Positions 46,110 through 54,968 are shown, numbered from the stretch's first letter. The stretch is DNA of 64,000 nucleotides from Pseudomonas entomophila (GCF_013523125.1 NZ_JAAMQJ010000011.1:1-64000), one strand, 5' to 3'. Numbers and translations: made by a program. Notes: generated from the sequence alone by a model not told the origin.

Positions 46110-46302
46110 GGCGGGTGGCCTTTCTTGGGGTTGTGCCGTTTTATAGACTGGAGGAAACGTTTCAGCAAGCAGGAAGGAAACGCTTTGCAGATTCGCCAGG
46201 GGGCTTGTGGCAGTGAGTGGCGCGCAGAGGCCCGCTCGTTTTTTGTGCTGGGGTAGCGCAGTGAAGGCTGTGATAATAGAAGGCAATCACAAGGGCCATG
46301 CC

Positions 46303-46716
46303 ATGCTGACCATTTCCAATACCGTGCACCTGCCAGATGCCGACATCGAGCTGACCTACATCCGCGCGCAGGGCGCAGGAGGGCAGAACGTCAACAAGGT
46401 GTCCAGCGCGGTGCACCTGCGCTTCGACATTCCTGCCTCGTCGCTGCCCGCGTTCTACAAGGAGCGGCTGCTGGCGCTGCGCGACAGTCGCATCACCGGC
46501 GACGGCGTGCTGATCCTCAAGGCCCAGCAGTACCGCACCCAGGAACAGAACCGAGCCGACGCGCTGGCGCGTCTTGCCGAGTTGATCATCGCGGCCGGCA
46601 AGACCGAGAAGAAACGCCGGCCGACCAAGCCGACCCTCGGTTCGAAGACCCGTCGTCTCGAGGGGAAGGCCCGGCGCGGTACTGTCAAGGCGGGCCGGGG
46701 GAAGGTGCAGTTCTAG
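46303..46716 (+). CDS. arfB: Alternative ribosome-rescue factor ArfB (YaeJ)
   Basis: 137-residue peptidyl-tRNA hydrolase that frees ribosomes stalled on non-stop mRNA. The release-factor GGQ motif is at Gly26-Gly27-Gln28 (QGAGGQNVNKV). The C-terminal tail is basic and flexible (KKRRPTKPTLGSKTRRLEGK), the part that enters the empty mRNA channel. Normal length. The ATG at 46303 gives the conserved MLTISN start. It is divergent from the DUF4432 gene and convergent with pncB. Confidence 0.95.
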   Translation: MLTISNTVHLPDADIELTYIRAQGAGGQNVNKVSSAVHLRFDIPASSLPAFYKERLLALRDSRITGDGVLILKAQQYRTQEQNRADALARLAELIIAAGKTEKKRRPTKPTLGSKTRRLEGKARRGTVKAGRGKVQF

Positions 46717-46842
46717 TGCGTGGTGGCAGGCATCACTCCTGGGCAAAGAGAACATCGCTCGATCAACTGGAAGGGTTATTGAGCAGTCCAGCTACGTAAG
46801 CGCAATGCCACTGTTTCATTCAGCGCGTAGCGCAACACCCTC

Positions 46843-48042
46843 TCACCGCACCCCAAACACATGCCGCAAATACGCCACGAAATTCTCGTCCCGACACTGC
46901 GTCTTCCCCGGGCTGTCCGAGATCTTCGCCACCGGCGCCCCGTTGCACGCCGTCATCTTGATCACCATGTTCATCGGCTTGACCCCGGGGATGTCGCACG
47001 TCAAGTTCGTCCCGATCCCGAAGCTCACGTGGATCCGCCCGTGCAGCGCGCGGTACAGCTCCAGCGTCTTGGCGAAATCCAGCCCGTCGGAGAAGATCAG
47101 CGTCTTGCTCGCCGGGTCGATGCCCAGCCGCTGGTAGTGGGCGATGGCCTTCTCGGCCCACACCAGCGGGTCGCCCGAGTCATGCCGCAACCCGTCGAAC
47201 AGCTTGGCGAAGTACAGGTCGAAGTCGCGCATGAACGGGTCCATGCCGATGCAGTCGGTCAACGCGATCCCGAGCAGGCCGCGGTACTCGCGGACCCAAC
47301 ACTCCAGCGCGGCGACCTGGCTGTCGACCAGCCGGGGGCCGAGCTGCTGGTGGGCCATGAACCACTCGTGGGCCATGGTGCCGATGGGCCGCAGGTCGTA
47401 TTCGCGGGCCAGGTGCACGTTGCTGGTGCCGACGAAGCGGCCGGGGAAGTCGCGGGTGAGGGTGTGCACGACTTCTTCCTGCACCGGGTAGGAGAAGCGC
47501 CGACGGGTACCGAAGTCGGCCAGTTGCAAGCCGGCCAGTTCATCGGCGCTGGCTTCGCGGCGCAGCCAGTCGAGCTTCTCGTAAAGGCGCTCGTTGACCT
47601 GCTCGAGCGTCACGTCGCGGTAGCGGTAGCGGTTGCGCACTTCCGAAACGATCGCCAGCAGCGGGATCTCGTAGAGGATCACGTGCAGCCAGGGGCCGCG
47701 CACGCGGATCGCCAGCTGGCCGCTGTCGTCGAGGCCGATCTGCACGTAACGCAGGTTGAAGCGGAACAGGCTCAGGAAGCGGATGAAGTCCGGCTTGATG
47801 AACGGAATCTTCTCCAGGTAGGCCAACTGGTCGTGGGTCACCGAGACGTCGGCGAGCTGCTCGACCTGATAGCGGATCTCGGCCAGGTAGGGGGAGAGGT
47901 CTTCGTCGTTGCGGCAGCGGAACTCCCATTCCACTTCGGCGTTGGGGTAGTTGTGCAGCACCGCCTGCATCATGGTGATCTTGTAGAAGTCGGTGTCCAG
48001 CAGGTTCTGGACGATCCGCTCGCCAAAGACGCCTTCGCTCAT
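46843..48042 (-). CDS. pncB: Nicotinate phosphoribosyltransferase PncB
   Basis: 399-residue cytoplasmic enzyme that makes nicotinate mononucleotide from nicotinate, PRPP and ATP. Family hallmarks are [20 protein letters not shown] at the N-terminus, FGTRRRFSY, the autophosphorylated His region [20 protein letters not shown] and [14 protein letters not shown]. The ATG at 48042 follows CAGGAGG and overlaps the pncA stop (ATGA), so translation is coupled. The open frame extends upstream inside pncA, but that is shadow. It completes the nicotinamide-to-NaMN salvage route with pncA. Confidence 0.97.
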   Translation of the reverse strand: MSEGVFGERIVQNLLDTDFYKITMMQAVLHNYPNAEVEWEFRCRNDEDLSPYLAEIRYQVEQLADVSVTHDQLAYLEKIPFIKPDFIRFLSLFRFNLRYVQIGLDDSGQLAIRVRGPWLHVILYEIPLLAIVSEVRNRYRYRDVTLEQVNERLYEKLDWLRREASADELAGLQLADFGTRRRFSYPVQEEVVHTLTRDFPGRFVGTSNVHLAREYDLRPIGTMAHEWFMAHQQLGPRLVDSQVAALECWVREYRGLLGIALTDCIGMDPFMRDFDLYFAKLFDGLRHDSGDPLVWAEKAIAHYQRLGIDPASKTLIFSDGLDFAKTLELYRALHGRIHVSFGIGTNLTCDIPGVKPMNMVIKMTACNGAPVAKISDSPGKTQCRDENFVAYLRHVFGVR

Positions 48043-48689
48043 GGTCGTGCCTCCTGATAATCGCTGATCGCCTGGTCCAGTGCCGCTTCGTCGGCGCACA
48101 GGCGGATGCCGGCCGTGGCCAGCGTGGTGCAGGCGCCATCGGCACCCGTTTGGCTCAGGGCCCGGCAGGCAGGCAGGAACAAGAGCACCTCGAAGCCGGC
48201 CTCGCGCAGCTGCCGGGCGGTGGTGCTGACGCAGTAGTCCAGGGCCAGGCCGCCGACGATCACTAGGCCGACGCCCTGGGCCTTGAGGTATTCGATGGCA
48301 CCGGTCGAGCGACGCTCGGCCAGGTCGTGGTAGCAGGCGCCGTAGGGGTGCAGGTCGGGCTCGACGCCTTTCCAGACGAAGTAGTCGTAGTCGATCGGCG
48401 CCGGCAGGCCTTCGAGCAGTTCGAAGCCGTAGGTGCCGGGCACGCAGTGGCTGACCCAGGTGAGGTCGGCGTTGGGCAGTGTCAGCGGCTGCAGCATCTG
48501 GGCGTGTTCGGACACGACCCAGGCGGCGTTGCGTGGGTGGGCGTCCTTGCTGCCCAGGCGCAGACTGGCGCGGCGGGCCATGGCGTTGAGCGCGGGCGCG
48601 ATCTCGTGACCACCGGGTACGGGCAGCTCGTCCGGGGCGTTGCGGGTGAAGCCGTTCTGGGCGTCGACGTCGAAACTGGCGATCTTCAT
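48039..48689 (-). CDS. pncA: Nicotinamidase PncA
   Basis: 216-residue hydrolase converting nicotinamide to nicotinate. Catalytic residues Asp9 (FDVDAQNGF), Lys107 (VWKGVE) and Cys153 ([10 protein letters not shown]) are in place, with metal ligands Asp49, His51 (KDAHP) and His81 ([11 protein letters not shown]). AGGAG precedes the ATG. First gene of pncA-pncB, divergent from nrtR, with two palindromes in the 131-bp promoter region. Confidence 0.95.
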   Translation of the reverse strand: MKIASFDVDAQNGFTRNAPDELPVPGGHEIAPALNAMARRASLRLGSKDAHPRNAAWVVSEHAQMLQPLTLPNADLTWVSHCVPGTYGFELLEGLPAPIDYDYFVWKGVEPDLHPYGACYHDLAERRSTGAIEYLKAQGVGLVIVGGLALDYCVSTTARQLREAGFEVLLFLPACRALSQTGADGACTTLATAGIRLCADEAALDQAISDYQEARP

Positions 48690-48716
48690 CGGAAAGCTCC
48701 TGTGCGGGAATGGCTA

Positions 48717-48737
48717 TATATTTCACCTGGTGATATA
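48717..48737. promoter_or_regulatory. Palindromic operator candidate 1 (probable NrtR box)
   Basis: Near-perfect palindrome TATAtttCACC-t-GGTGatATA (21 bp), 28 bp upstream of pncA and 84 bp from nrtR. Placed between an NAD-salvage operon and its NUDIX-type regulator, it is the best candidate for NrtR binding. Confidence 0.7.
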
Positions 48738-48774
48738 AGTCTGTCAAGCCCTTGTGCGTCGGCTTGCCAAACTT

Positions 48775-48794
48775 TATGTTCCTGGTGGAATATG
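48775..48794. promoter_or_regulatory. Palindromic operator candidate 2 (probable NrtR box)
   Basis: ATGTTCC-TGGT-GGAATAT, an inverted repeat sharing the CCTGGTG core with candidate 1. It sits 27 bp before the nrtR start and may serve autoregulation. Confidence 0.5.
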
Positions 48795-48820
48795 TCGGTC
48801 CGAACCCGTAGGAGTGAATG

Positions 48821-49531
48821 ATGAGCCGTGCCGAAGTCCTGGCCAGCGTGGATATCGTGGCCATGCGCAAGGTTGCCGGTGCGCCCGCCCTGGAAGTGCT
48901 GTTGCACCGGCGTGAGCGCACGCCGTACCAAGGCCAGTGGGCCCTGCCGGGCGTCCTGGTCAACGGTCGCAGTGCCGACGCCAGCCTGGCGGCTGCGGCC
49001 GAGCGTGCGTTGCGCGAGAAGGCCCAGGTGACGCCCCGTCATGTCGAGCAGGTCGGCACCGAAGGCAATGCCCAGCGCGATCCGCGCGGCTGGTCGATGA
49101 GCACGTACTACCTGGCGCTGCTCGACCCCGACGTGCCGGTGGAGGGGGAAGGCCTGGCCTTCTTCGACCTCGAACGCATCCTCGGCGGCGAGCTGGCGCT
49201 GCCGTTCGACCATGCCGTGCTGGTGCGCCTGGCCCGCGAGCGGCTGGCGAGCAAGACCGTCTACAGCAGCCTACCGCTGTACCTGACGCCTACACGGTTC
49301 ACCGTGCTCGATGCGCTGCAGGCCACCCAGGCCTGCCTAGGTGCGCCGGTCAACAACACCTCGCTGCGCAAGCGCCTCGAGCGCCTACGGACGGCGGGCT
49401 GGATCCAGGCCACCGGCGAAACCCTGCAACCCAAGCTCGGCCGACCCCAGCAGGTCTATGTGCATATCCCCTGCGCGGGAGAGGTCTTCACCTTCGAACG
49501 CAGCCTGCTGCCGGAGGGCAATGCCAGCTGA
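48821..49531 (+). CDS. nrtR: NrtR, NUDIX-type regulator of NAD metabolism
   Basis: 236 residues. The N-terminal NUDIX-like domain (about 8-140) contains [20 protein letters not shown] and a degraded Nudix box ([12 protein letters not shown]) typical of NrtR sensors that bind ADP-ribose. The C-terminal winged helix-turn-helix (about 150-236) includes [20 protein letters not shown]. The ATG at 48821 is favoured over 48818 because GGAG is 6 bp rather than 3 bp away. Divergent from pncAB; expected to repress them when NAD is plentiful and release DNA on binding ADP-ribose. Confidence 0.92.
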   Translation: MSRAEVLASVDIVAMRKVAGAPALEVLLHRRERTPYQGQWALPGVLVNGRSADASLAAAAERALREKAQVTPRHVEQVGTEGNAQRDPRGWSMSTYYLALLDPDVPVEGEGLAFFDLERILGGELALPFDHAVLVRLARERLASKTVYSSLPLYLTPTRFTVLDALQATQACLGAPVNNTSLRKRLERLRTAGWIQATGETLQPKLGRPQQVYVHIPCAGEVFTFERSLLPEGNAS

Positions 49532-49624
49532 AAATGAGATTAAGCTGCATTTAAGCATCGCGCCTTACGATGCCAGTCAGGAAGCCGGGACGCAGCGTCG
49601 CACGGTTCGGACAGGAGTAAGGCG

Positions 49625-50551
49625 ATGGCAATCGCACTGGAAAACAAATGGAAGTGTCTGGTACGTACGCTCGGGTACGTCGGCTGGTCGCTGTTCTGGC
49701 TGCTGCTGTGGGACGTGGTGGTCACGGCCGAGGCCATGCTCGCCGAAGGGCTGGGCCTCGAACTGCCGCTGATGCCGCTGACGCTGCTGTGTTCGGCGCT
49801 GGTGGTATTGATCAGTTTCAGGAACTCCAGCGCCTACAACCGCTGGTGGGAAGCCCGTACCCTGTGGGGCGCCATGGTCAACAGCTCGCGCAGCTTCGGT
49901 CGCCAGGTGCTGACCTTGATCGATGACGACCGTACCACCCAGCCGCTCAAGGCCCGCCTGATCCAGCGCCATGTGGCGTACCTGCATGCCTTGCGTCTGC
50001 ACCTCAAGGGCGAGCGCGATCCTTCGGCGCTGATGGGGCTGCTGGGTGAACAGGAGCTGCGCCAGCTCGACGGGGCCAGCAACCTGCCCAACGACATCCT
50101 CAGCGGCTCGGCCGACCTCATCGCCCAGGCCTTCAAGGCCGGGCACCTGGACAGCGTGCGGCTGGCGCGGCTGGAGTCGACGCTGGTGGACGTGTCCAAC
50201 TGGCAGGGCGGTATGGAGCGCATCGCCAACACGCCGCTGCCGTATCCATATGTGTACTTCCCACGGCTGTTCAGCACGCTGTTCTGCGTGATCATGCCGC
50301 TGAGCCTGGTGCCGTCGCTGGGCTGGTTCACGCCGGTGGTGTCTACCGTGGTGGGCTGCATGCTGCTGGCCATGGAGCGTATCGGCACCGACCTGCAGGC
50401 GCCGTTCGGCGACAGCCAGCACCGGATCCGTACCGAAGACCTGTGCCGGACCATCGAGCAGAACCTGCGCTCGATGTGCGATGGCGACCGTGAGCGCCGC
50501 GCCTCGCGTCTGGCCGGCAAGCGTGCCGTGGCGCGCCTGCGGCCTGCGTGA
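49625..50551 (+). CDS. Bestrophin family (YneE-like) membrane protein
   Basis: 308-residue bacterial bestrophin, an inner-membrane pentameric ion channel family. Hydrophobic segments at about 17-35, 48-65, 210-232 and 238-258. The motif LISFRNSSAYNRWWEARTLW is the bestrophin helix 2 signature; PYPYVYFPRLFSTLFCVIMP and TDLQAPFGD near the C-terminus also match. AGGAG lies upstream. Stands alone after nrtR. Bacterial members conduct cations, but the physiological role here is unknown. Confidence 0.9.
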   Translation: MAIALENKWKCLVRTLGYVGWSLFWLLLWDVVVTAEAMLAEGLGLELPLMPLTLLCSALVVLISFRNSSAYNRWWEARTLWGAMVNSSRSFGRQVLTLIDDDRTTQPLKARLIQRHVAYLHALRLHLKGERDPSALMGLLGEQELRQLDGASNLPNDILSGSADLIAQAFKAGHLDSVRLARLESTLVDVSNWQGGMERIANTPLPYPYVYFPRLFSTLFCVIMPLSLVPSLGWFTPVVSTVVGCMLLAMERIGTDLQAPFGDSQHRIRTEDLCRTIEQNLRSMCDGDRERRASRLAGKRAVARLRPA

Positions 50552-50621
50552 GCAGTAAATCCAGGGTCAAGGATCAAGGCCTGCTTCGGCATCCAAGGGG
50601 CCGTCCACCTGGAGAGAGGGT

Positions 50622-50790
50622 GGCTTCATCGCTGGCAAGCCAGCTCCCACAGGCCTGCTGCGCTGCGCGGGCAGGTTGAGGTGTGGGTCTATAGGGGCCT
50701 GCAAGTTGTACAACAAAACCTGCTGCGCTGCGTCGGCAGCCTGGAATGCTGGCCTGTGGGGCTTGCCCGCGATGAGGCCGGTACGTCCAA
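50622..50790. repeat. REP pair downstream of bestrophin gene
   Basis: ATCGCTGGCAAGCCAGCTCC (50629 on, ending in CAC) and, about 125 bp later, CTGTGGGGCTTGCCCGCGAT (50754 on), in opposite orientation. Between them CTGCTGCGCTGCG occurs twice. The region separates the bestrophin gene from the curli operon end. Confidence 0.8.
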
Positions 50791-50828
50791 CCTCGGAAAG
50801 TGCCCCGACAGTGCCAGACCCGTCCCCT

Positions 50829-51131
50829 TCAGCGCACCGCGCAATCACGGTCGATCGCCGTGATCAGGGTCTGATCGGCGAACACCTCCAGGTGCACCGA
50901 GCACGACCCACCGTCGACCCACCCCAGGCGCACGCTCGACGAAGCCTGTCCCGTCTGCAACTGTCCCTGTTGATCGATGCTCGAGGTGTTGCCGCCGCGG
51001 TCCTGGCGGATGGTCATGCGGTAGCCCAAGGTCAGCGGCACCGGGTTGTCGATGCGTGGGCGGATCAGCACGGCGTTGTCGCTGCGCTCGGTGTCGATGC
51101 TCACCGTCAGGTGCGAATAGTCCATGATCAT
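50829..51131 (-). CDS. CsgH/CsgC-like curli accessory protein, no signal peptide
   Basis: 100 residues. The pattern LTLGYRMTIRQDRGGNTSSI ... SVHLEVFADQTLI resembles the Ig-like CsgH/CsgC chaperones that stop premature curlin polymerisation in the periplasm. It has two cysteines (one in GGSCSVHL, one near the end). Unlike those chaperones, no signal peptide is visible: the protein starts MIMDYSHLTVS. The ATG at 51131 overlaps the csgB stop (ATGA), so there is no room for a longer in-frame start without running inside csgB. Family call is by resemblance and position; last gene of the curli operon. Confidence 0.7.
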   Translation of the reverse strand: MIMDYSHLTVSIDTERSDNAVLIRPRIDNPVPLTLGYRMTIRQDRGGNTSSIDQQGQLQTGQASSSVRLGWVDGGSCSVHLEVFADQTLITAIDRDCAVR

Positions 51132-51637
51132 TGTTGCGTCACCGTGGCCGTGGAATGATTGCCGTACTGCGTCACCGACACCGTGCCGCCGAAGCCGCTC
51201 TGGGTGACGCTGGCCTGGTTGCCCTGGCCGTACTGGCCGACGAACGCCTGGTTGTAGGCGCCGCTCTGCACCACGTTGGCCTGGTTGCGGGTCCCGGCCT
51301 GGACGATGGCGGCCTGGTTGTAGCTGCCGGACTGGTCGAGGTTCAGGGTGTTGCCCAGCCCGACCTGGTAGGCGGCCGCCAGGTTGTGGGCCCCGCGCTG
51401 GTCGATCCGGGCGACGTTGGCCAGGCCGGCCTGTGACTGCACCAGCCGTTGCGCCACGCCGGCCTGATCGATGCGCGCACGGTTGAGGCCGCCCGCCTGC
51501 TCCAGTTCGACGCGATGGCCAGTGCCCAGACCGGCATAGCGGCCTTCGGCGACCAGGTCGTTCGCCTGGCCTGACCCGGCGTACAGCCAGAGGGCCGCCG
51601 CCAGGGCCGCAGACCAGCGTAGCCTGTGCTGAGTCAT
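51128..51637 (-). CDS. csgB: Curlin minor subunit / nucleator CsgB
   Basis: 169 residues. Signal peptide of about 26 residues (ending SGQAND), then about six curlin repeats with the Gln/Asn ladder: NRARIDQAGVAQRLVQSQAG, NLAAAYQVGLGNTLNLDQSG, YNQAAIVQAGTRNQANVVQS, and so on to TVSVTQYGNHSTATVTQQ. ATG at 51637 with GGAGG upstream. CsgB nucleates CsgA on the cell surface. It lies downstream of csgG, in contrast to the enterobacterial csgBAC order. Confidence 0.9.
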   Translation of the reverse strand: MTQHRLRWSAALAAALWLYAGSGQANDLVAEGRYAGLGTGHRVELEQAGGLNRARIDQAGVAQRLVQSQAGLANVARIDQRGAHNLAAAYQVGLGNTLNLDQSGSYNQAAIVQAGTRNQANVVQSGAYNQAFVGQYGQGNQASVTQSGFGGTVSVTQYGNHSTATVTQQ

Positions 51638-51653
51638 GGATGCCTCCGTCACG

Positions 51654-52520
51654 TCAGTTGACCTGGGTCGGTGCGACCGGTCGGGTCATGGTCTGTTCGT
51701 CGTAGCTGCTCAGGTAGCCTTGCAGCAACGGCTGCTTGAGTGCCTCGGGATCGCGCAGGCGCCAGCTGCCATCGCGGGCGCCTTGGGCGATCAGGTGGAT
51801 CAGCGCACTTTCGATCGCTTCGCGCACGCACTGCTGGACCGGTTCATTGCGCGAGAAACCGGTCTCGACTTCCAGCAGGTGCTTGAGCGAGACGAACTTG
51901 AACACGCCGAAGTCGACCTGGGTCGAGTACACGGTCTTGGTGGTGGTCACGCTCTGGATGATCTCGCCGCTGCGGATGTCGACCGCGCGCAGGTTGATGG
52001 TGACCTGGTCCTGGCGGTACAGCTCCGACGGGCCGATGCCTAGGTAGCGCACGCCGATGCCGCCGGTGCGCACGTTGCTTTCGTAGGCGACGATGGCGCC
52101 GCCGATCAACAGGTTGGCCGGGCGCAACGACGGCAGCATGGCCTGGGCCTGATCCTGTGGTTGCTCCAGGGCGCGGATGATCTTGCGCTCGGTGAGCACG
52201 TCCTGCAGGTTTTCACGCTCGACCGGTTTGAACCAGCGCGAGTCGCGTAACGCGGTCACCAGCAGCGACGCGGCGCCTTGGGTGACCGAGGTGGAGAAAG
52301 AGCTGTCCGGAGACGGTTTGTACTGGCCGGTCTGGTCACGCAGACCATACACCGCAACGGCGATCGGGCCAGCGGGAGCTGGAAGGCGCATCAGGTCACG
52401 GGTGCTGTGGGTCGGCGGTGAAATGCTGGCCGCCGAGGTCGTGCCGGCCGGGCGGGACGTGGCGCAGCCGCTGGCCAGAACCGCCGCGAGGATCATCAGT
52501 GAAAGGGTGCGGGCACGCAT
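51654..52520 (-). CDS. csgG: Curli secretion pore lipoprotein CsgG
   Basis: 288-residue outer-membrane lipoprotein forming the nonameric curli export pore. Lipobox LASGC with Cys19; PIAVAVYGLRDQTGQYKPSP, SVTQGAASLLVTALRDSRWF and VPVE-type RENLQDVLTERKII are CsgG family blocks. TVYSTQVDFGVFKFVSLKHLLEVETG corresponds to the membrane-barrel and constriction part. ATG at 52520 set by the signal peptide, with GGAG upstream. It lies between csgA and csgB. Confidence 0.95.
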   Translation of the reverse strand: MRARTLSLMILAAVLASGCATSRPAGTTSAASISPPTHSTRDLMRLPAPAGPIAVAVYGLRDQTGQYKPSPDSSFSTSVTQGAASLLVTALRDSRWFKPVERENLQDVLTERKIIRALEQPQDQAQAMLPSLRPANLLIGGAIVAYESNVRTGGIGVRYLGIGPSELYRQDQVTINLRAVDIRSGEIIQSVTTTKTVYSTQVDFGVFKFVSLKHLLEVETGFSRNEPVQQCVREAIESALIHLIAQGARDGSWRLRDPEALKQPLLQGYLSSYDEQTMTRPVAPTQVN

Positions 52521-52538
52521 GGGTCTACTCCAGTGAAC

Positions 52539-52563
52539 TCCCTGCCGCATGGCGCGGCAGGGA
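52539..52563 (-). promoter_or_regulatory. Perfect 10-bp stem-loop between csgA and csgG
   Basis: TCCCTGCCGC / GCGGCAGGGA with a 5-nt loop, in the 70-bp gap after the csgA stop. It has no T-tract, so it is more likely an mRNA processing or stabilising hairpin (or partial terminator) that would raise csgA over csgG. Confidence 0.6.
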
Positions 52564-52590
52564 ACGGCATCATCGAGAACGGTGGGGCGA

Positions 52591-53739
52591 TCAGCGCTGC
52601 ACGACCACGGCGCTGTTGCTGGCACCGCCGGCCTGGCTGACGGTGGCCGAGTGCAGGTTGCCGGTCTGGGTCACGCTCACGCTGTTGACCAGGGACTGGC
52701 CGGCGCCACCGAAACCGCTCTGGGTGATGCTGGCGGTGTTGTTGCGGCCGCTCTGCAGCAGGGCTTCTTCGTTGTAGGCACCGGACTGGGTGACGTAGCC
52801 GGCGTTGTTGCTGCCCCAGCTCTGGGTCACGCTGGCGGTGTTGTTCAGGCCGCTCTGGTCGACCGAGGCGAAGCCCAGGCTGGCGCCTTCCTGCTTGACC
52901 GTGGCAGTGTGGTTGTGGCCGGTCTGGTCGGTGATGGCGCGGTTGCCCAGGCCCGTCTGCGAGATGCTGGCGTTGAGGTTGTTGCCATTGCGCTGGGTGG
53001 CGGTCGCTTCGCTGCCCCAGGCGTTCTGGGTGATGTCGGCGCTGCCGAAGTTGGTGCCGGTCTGCTCGACGTAGCCGTAGTTGCCATGGCCGTTCTGGCG
53101 GATGCTGGCGTTCTTGAAGTCGGTGTCGGTCTGGGTGATCAGGCCTTTGTTGGCGAAGCCGTTCTGGTTCACCTTGACCGACTGGCTGTAGTAGCTGTCG
53201 TTCTGGTTGATCTGCGACTGGTTGAACTGACCCGACTGGTTGACGCTGGCCACGCCGCCGACGGTCTGTTCCTGGTAGATGTAGCCTTTGTTGGCGCTGC
53301 CGGCCTGGTCGACACGGGCCTGGGCATCGTCACGACCACTGACCTGGGTGATGCTCGCCTTGTTGAAGCTGCCGCCATTGAGGGCCTGGTTGATGGTGGC
53401 GCCAACCTTGGAGGCGGTGGTGCCTTCCTGGCGAATCTTGGCATCGTTGTGATCGCCGCCCTGGTTCAGGCGCGCCGACTGCTCGACGCCGTCCTGCAGC
53501 GAGCCGCCGTTCTGGTTGACGCTGGCGCTGTTGCGGGCACCGTTCTGGTTGACGATCGAGTCGTTGCGCGCGCCGGTCTGGTTGACCGTGACGTTCGAGC
53601 CGTTGGCGTCGGACTGCAGGACGTTGAGCAGGTTCTTGTCGCCGATCTGCGAGGTGTTGACCGAACCGCCGTCAGCGAAGGCCACGCCGGAGACCGCGAC
53701 CAGGACAGCCATGGACAGAAGGGATTTACGTGCGTTCAT
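52591..53739 (-). CDS. csgA: Major curlin CsgA with many repeats
   Basis: 382 residues, more than twice the enterobacterial CsgA. A signal peptide (MNARKSLLSMAVLVAVSGVA, cut near FADGG) precedes about 16 curlin-type repeats of roughly 22 residues, such as NVTVNQTGARNDSIVNQNGA, TGLGNRAITDQTGHNHTATV and SGRNNTASITQSGFGGAGQS. The Asn/Gln ladder is kept, but several repeats carry charged or aromatic inserts. ATG at 53739 with AGGAAG 6 bp upstream. It forms the amyloid fibre. Placed between csgF and csgG. Confidence 0.94.
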   Translation of the reverse strand: MNARKSLLSMAVLVAVSGVAFADGGSVNTSQIGDKNLLNVLQSDANGSNVTVNQTGARNDSIVNQNGARNSASVNQNGGSLQDGVEQSARLNQGGDHNDAKIRQEGTTASKVGATINQALNGGSFNKASITQVSGRDDAQARVDQAGSANKGYIYQEQTVGGVASVNQSGQFNQSQINQNDSYYSQSVKVNQNGFANKGLITQTDTDFKNASIRQNGHGNYGYVEQTGTNFGSADITQNAWGSEATATQRNGNNLNASISQTGLGNRAITDQTGHNHTATVKQEGASLGFASVDQSGLNNTASVTQSWGSNNAGYVTQSGAYNEEALLQSGRNNTASITQSGFGGAGQSLVNSVSVTQTGNLHSATVSQAGGASNSAVVVQR

Positions 53740-53862
53740 GATTGACTTCCTATGTTTCGTATTCAAGTGAATGTCGGTTTTTCTTGCACAGGCGGGCCTG
53801 CCCGTCGATTGCACAGCACTACGCACCACACAACGGTACAGCGGGGGGTTACAACGAAAGCG

Positions 53863-54291
53863 TTATGGCTGATTGATCTGGAACTGAGTCGTTTGTCCGG
53901 TGGTTTTATCGGTCGTGACGATCTGCAACAGTCCGCCGGACAAGTTGGTGATATTGATGGTGAAGTCGGTGGTTTCCACCGTGCCCGGTGTCAGGCGTCC
54001 ATCGGCCCCGACGATGCTGGAGGTCACGGCCGACGACACACGGCTGAGAATGGCGCTCTGCAACATGCTGTTGAATTGCGTCAGGGCATTCTGTGCGGAA
54101 GCCGAGCCGGAGGCCGACTTCTCGGTGAACGTGTTCTGCGCCGTGGCCTGGTTGAGCAGCACCGGGCCGTTGAGCGGGTTGCCACCGAACGATGGGTTGT
54201 TGGGCACGTAGACCAGCTCGCTGGCCTGGGCCGCGGCGCCGATCGCCAGGCTCAGCGCCAGGCCAAGCAGGGCAGGGGATAGGCGAGACAT
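53863..54291 (-). CDS. csgF: Curli assembly protein CsgF
   Basis: 142 residues. Signal peptide (about 1-24) then the CsgF start ELVYVPNNPSFGGNPLNGPV, which plugs the CsgG pore. The Gln/Asn-rich C-terminal part follows (DFTINITNLSGGLLQIVTTD). AGGAGG lies 4 bp before the ATG at 54291. It follows csgE by 11 bp. Confidence 0.94.
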   Translation of the reverse strand: MSRLSPALLGLALSLAIGAAAQASELVYVPNNPSFGGNPLNGPVLLNQATAQNTFTEKSASGSASAQNALTQFNSMLQSAILSRVSSAVTSSIVGADGRLTPGTVETTDFTINITNLSGGLLQIVTTDKTTGQTTQFQINQP

Positions 54292-54302
54292 TCGACCTCC
54301 TT

Positions 54303-54746
54303 TCACAGTTCGTCACGGGCCAGGTCGGGGTCGCCGAACACCTGGGCCACTTGGTAATCGAGAATCGCCTGGAACACCTGCGCCGCGGCTTCCGCGCCAA
54401 TCGCCGGGATCAAGGCGCGGTTGGGCGGAATGAACATCTGCAACAGCCGGCGGTTGCCGTAGTCGACGAACACCTGGCTGCCCAGGCGGGCAGTCGGCCG
54501 TTCGCTGATGGCCACGTTGAACCGACCCGGCTCGTCCAGCTCCTGCCAGGCGGCGGCGAAGCTGTCGTAGAAGGCCCGGCCTGCCAGCGTCACCGTCTGC
54601 CCGACCACCAGGCCGCCGAAGTGCTCGCGGTTCAGGGGGCGCGGGTCGGTCAGGCTGCCCGTGGCTTCGAGCGCGGTCTGCGCGTGAGCGACGGACACCG
54701 CACACACGGACAATGCGATCACAGTGGTCAGGACGGCGACGTTCAT
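54303..54746 (-). CDS. csgE: Curli production protein CsgE
   Basis: 147 residues. Signal peptide ending VAHAQ, then a CsgE domain: GGLVVGQTVTLAGRAFYDSF, AAAWQELDEPGRFNVAISER and QVFVDYGNRRLLQMFIPPNR. CsgE caps the periplasmic side of CsgG and selects substrates. The ATG at 54746 has no clear ribosome-binding site. First gene of the operon, preceded by an AT-rich region with palindromes. Confidence 0.92.
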   Translation of the reverse strand: MNVAVLTTVIALSVCAVSVAHAQTALEATGSLTDPRPLNREHFGGLVVGQTVTLAGRAFYDSFAAAWQELDEPGRFNVAISERPTARLGSQVFVDYGNRRLLQMFIPPNRALIPAIGAEAAAQVFQAILDYQVAQVFGDPDLARDEL

Positions 54747-54833
54747 AAGGGGCAGTAGTTCCGTGAAGTTGGAGCCACTGTATGCGAGAAAATGGCAATG
54801 CGCCATTAATCGTGTAATGTTTTATTTACACTA

Positions 54834-54849
54834 TTTTGACGTCAGTAAA
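54834..54849. promoter_or_regulatory. GACGTC operator-like site 1 upstream of csgE
   Basis: TTTTGACGTCAGTAAA, matching the perfect palindrome at 54951 at most positions. It lies about 90 bp from the csgE start, within a low-GC stretch that stands out from the rest of the window. Confidence 0.5.
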
Positions 54850-54950
54850 GTTGATGAGACGTGCCGACTTAATGGCGTCAATGTGACTGAAAAACTGCGT
54901 GTGTTACGCGTGAAATCGTCGGTAACGAAGAATGAAATGAATAAAAAGAC

Positions 54951-54968
54951 TTTATTGACGTCAATAAA
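54951..54968. promoter_or_regulatory. Perfect 18-bp palindrome, GACGTC site 2
   Basis: TTTATTGACGTCAATAAA is fully self-complementary. It is 205 bp from csgE and 72 bp from the gene starting at 55040. A half-site GGCGTCAATG lies between the two sites near 54875. Likely a transcription-factor operator; the factor is unknown. Confidence 0.6.

Noticed and set aside
46843-48963. A 706-codon version of pncB
   Set aside because: The extra N-terminal part lies inside pncA in another frame; the true start at 48042 has a strong ribosome-binding site and matches the family start.
52549-53745. Gene on + opposite csgA
   Set aside because: It mirrors the curlin repeats on the other strand, giving a periodic Val/Leu/Ala product without a start signal.
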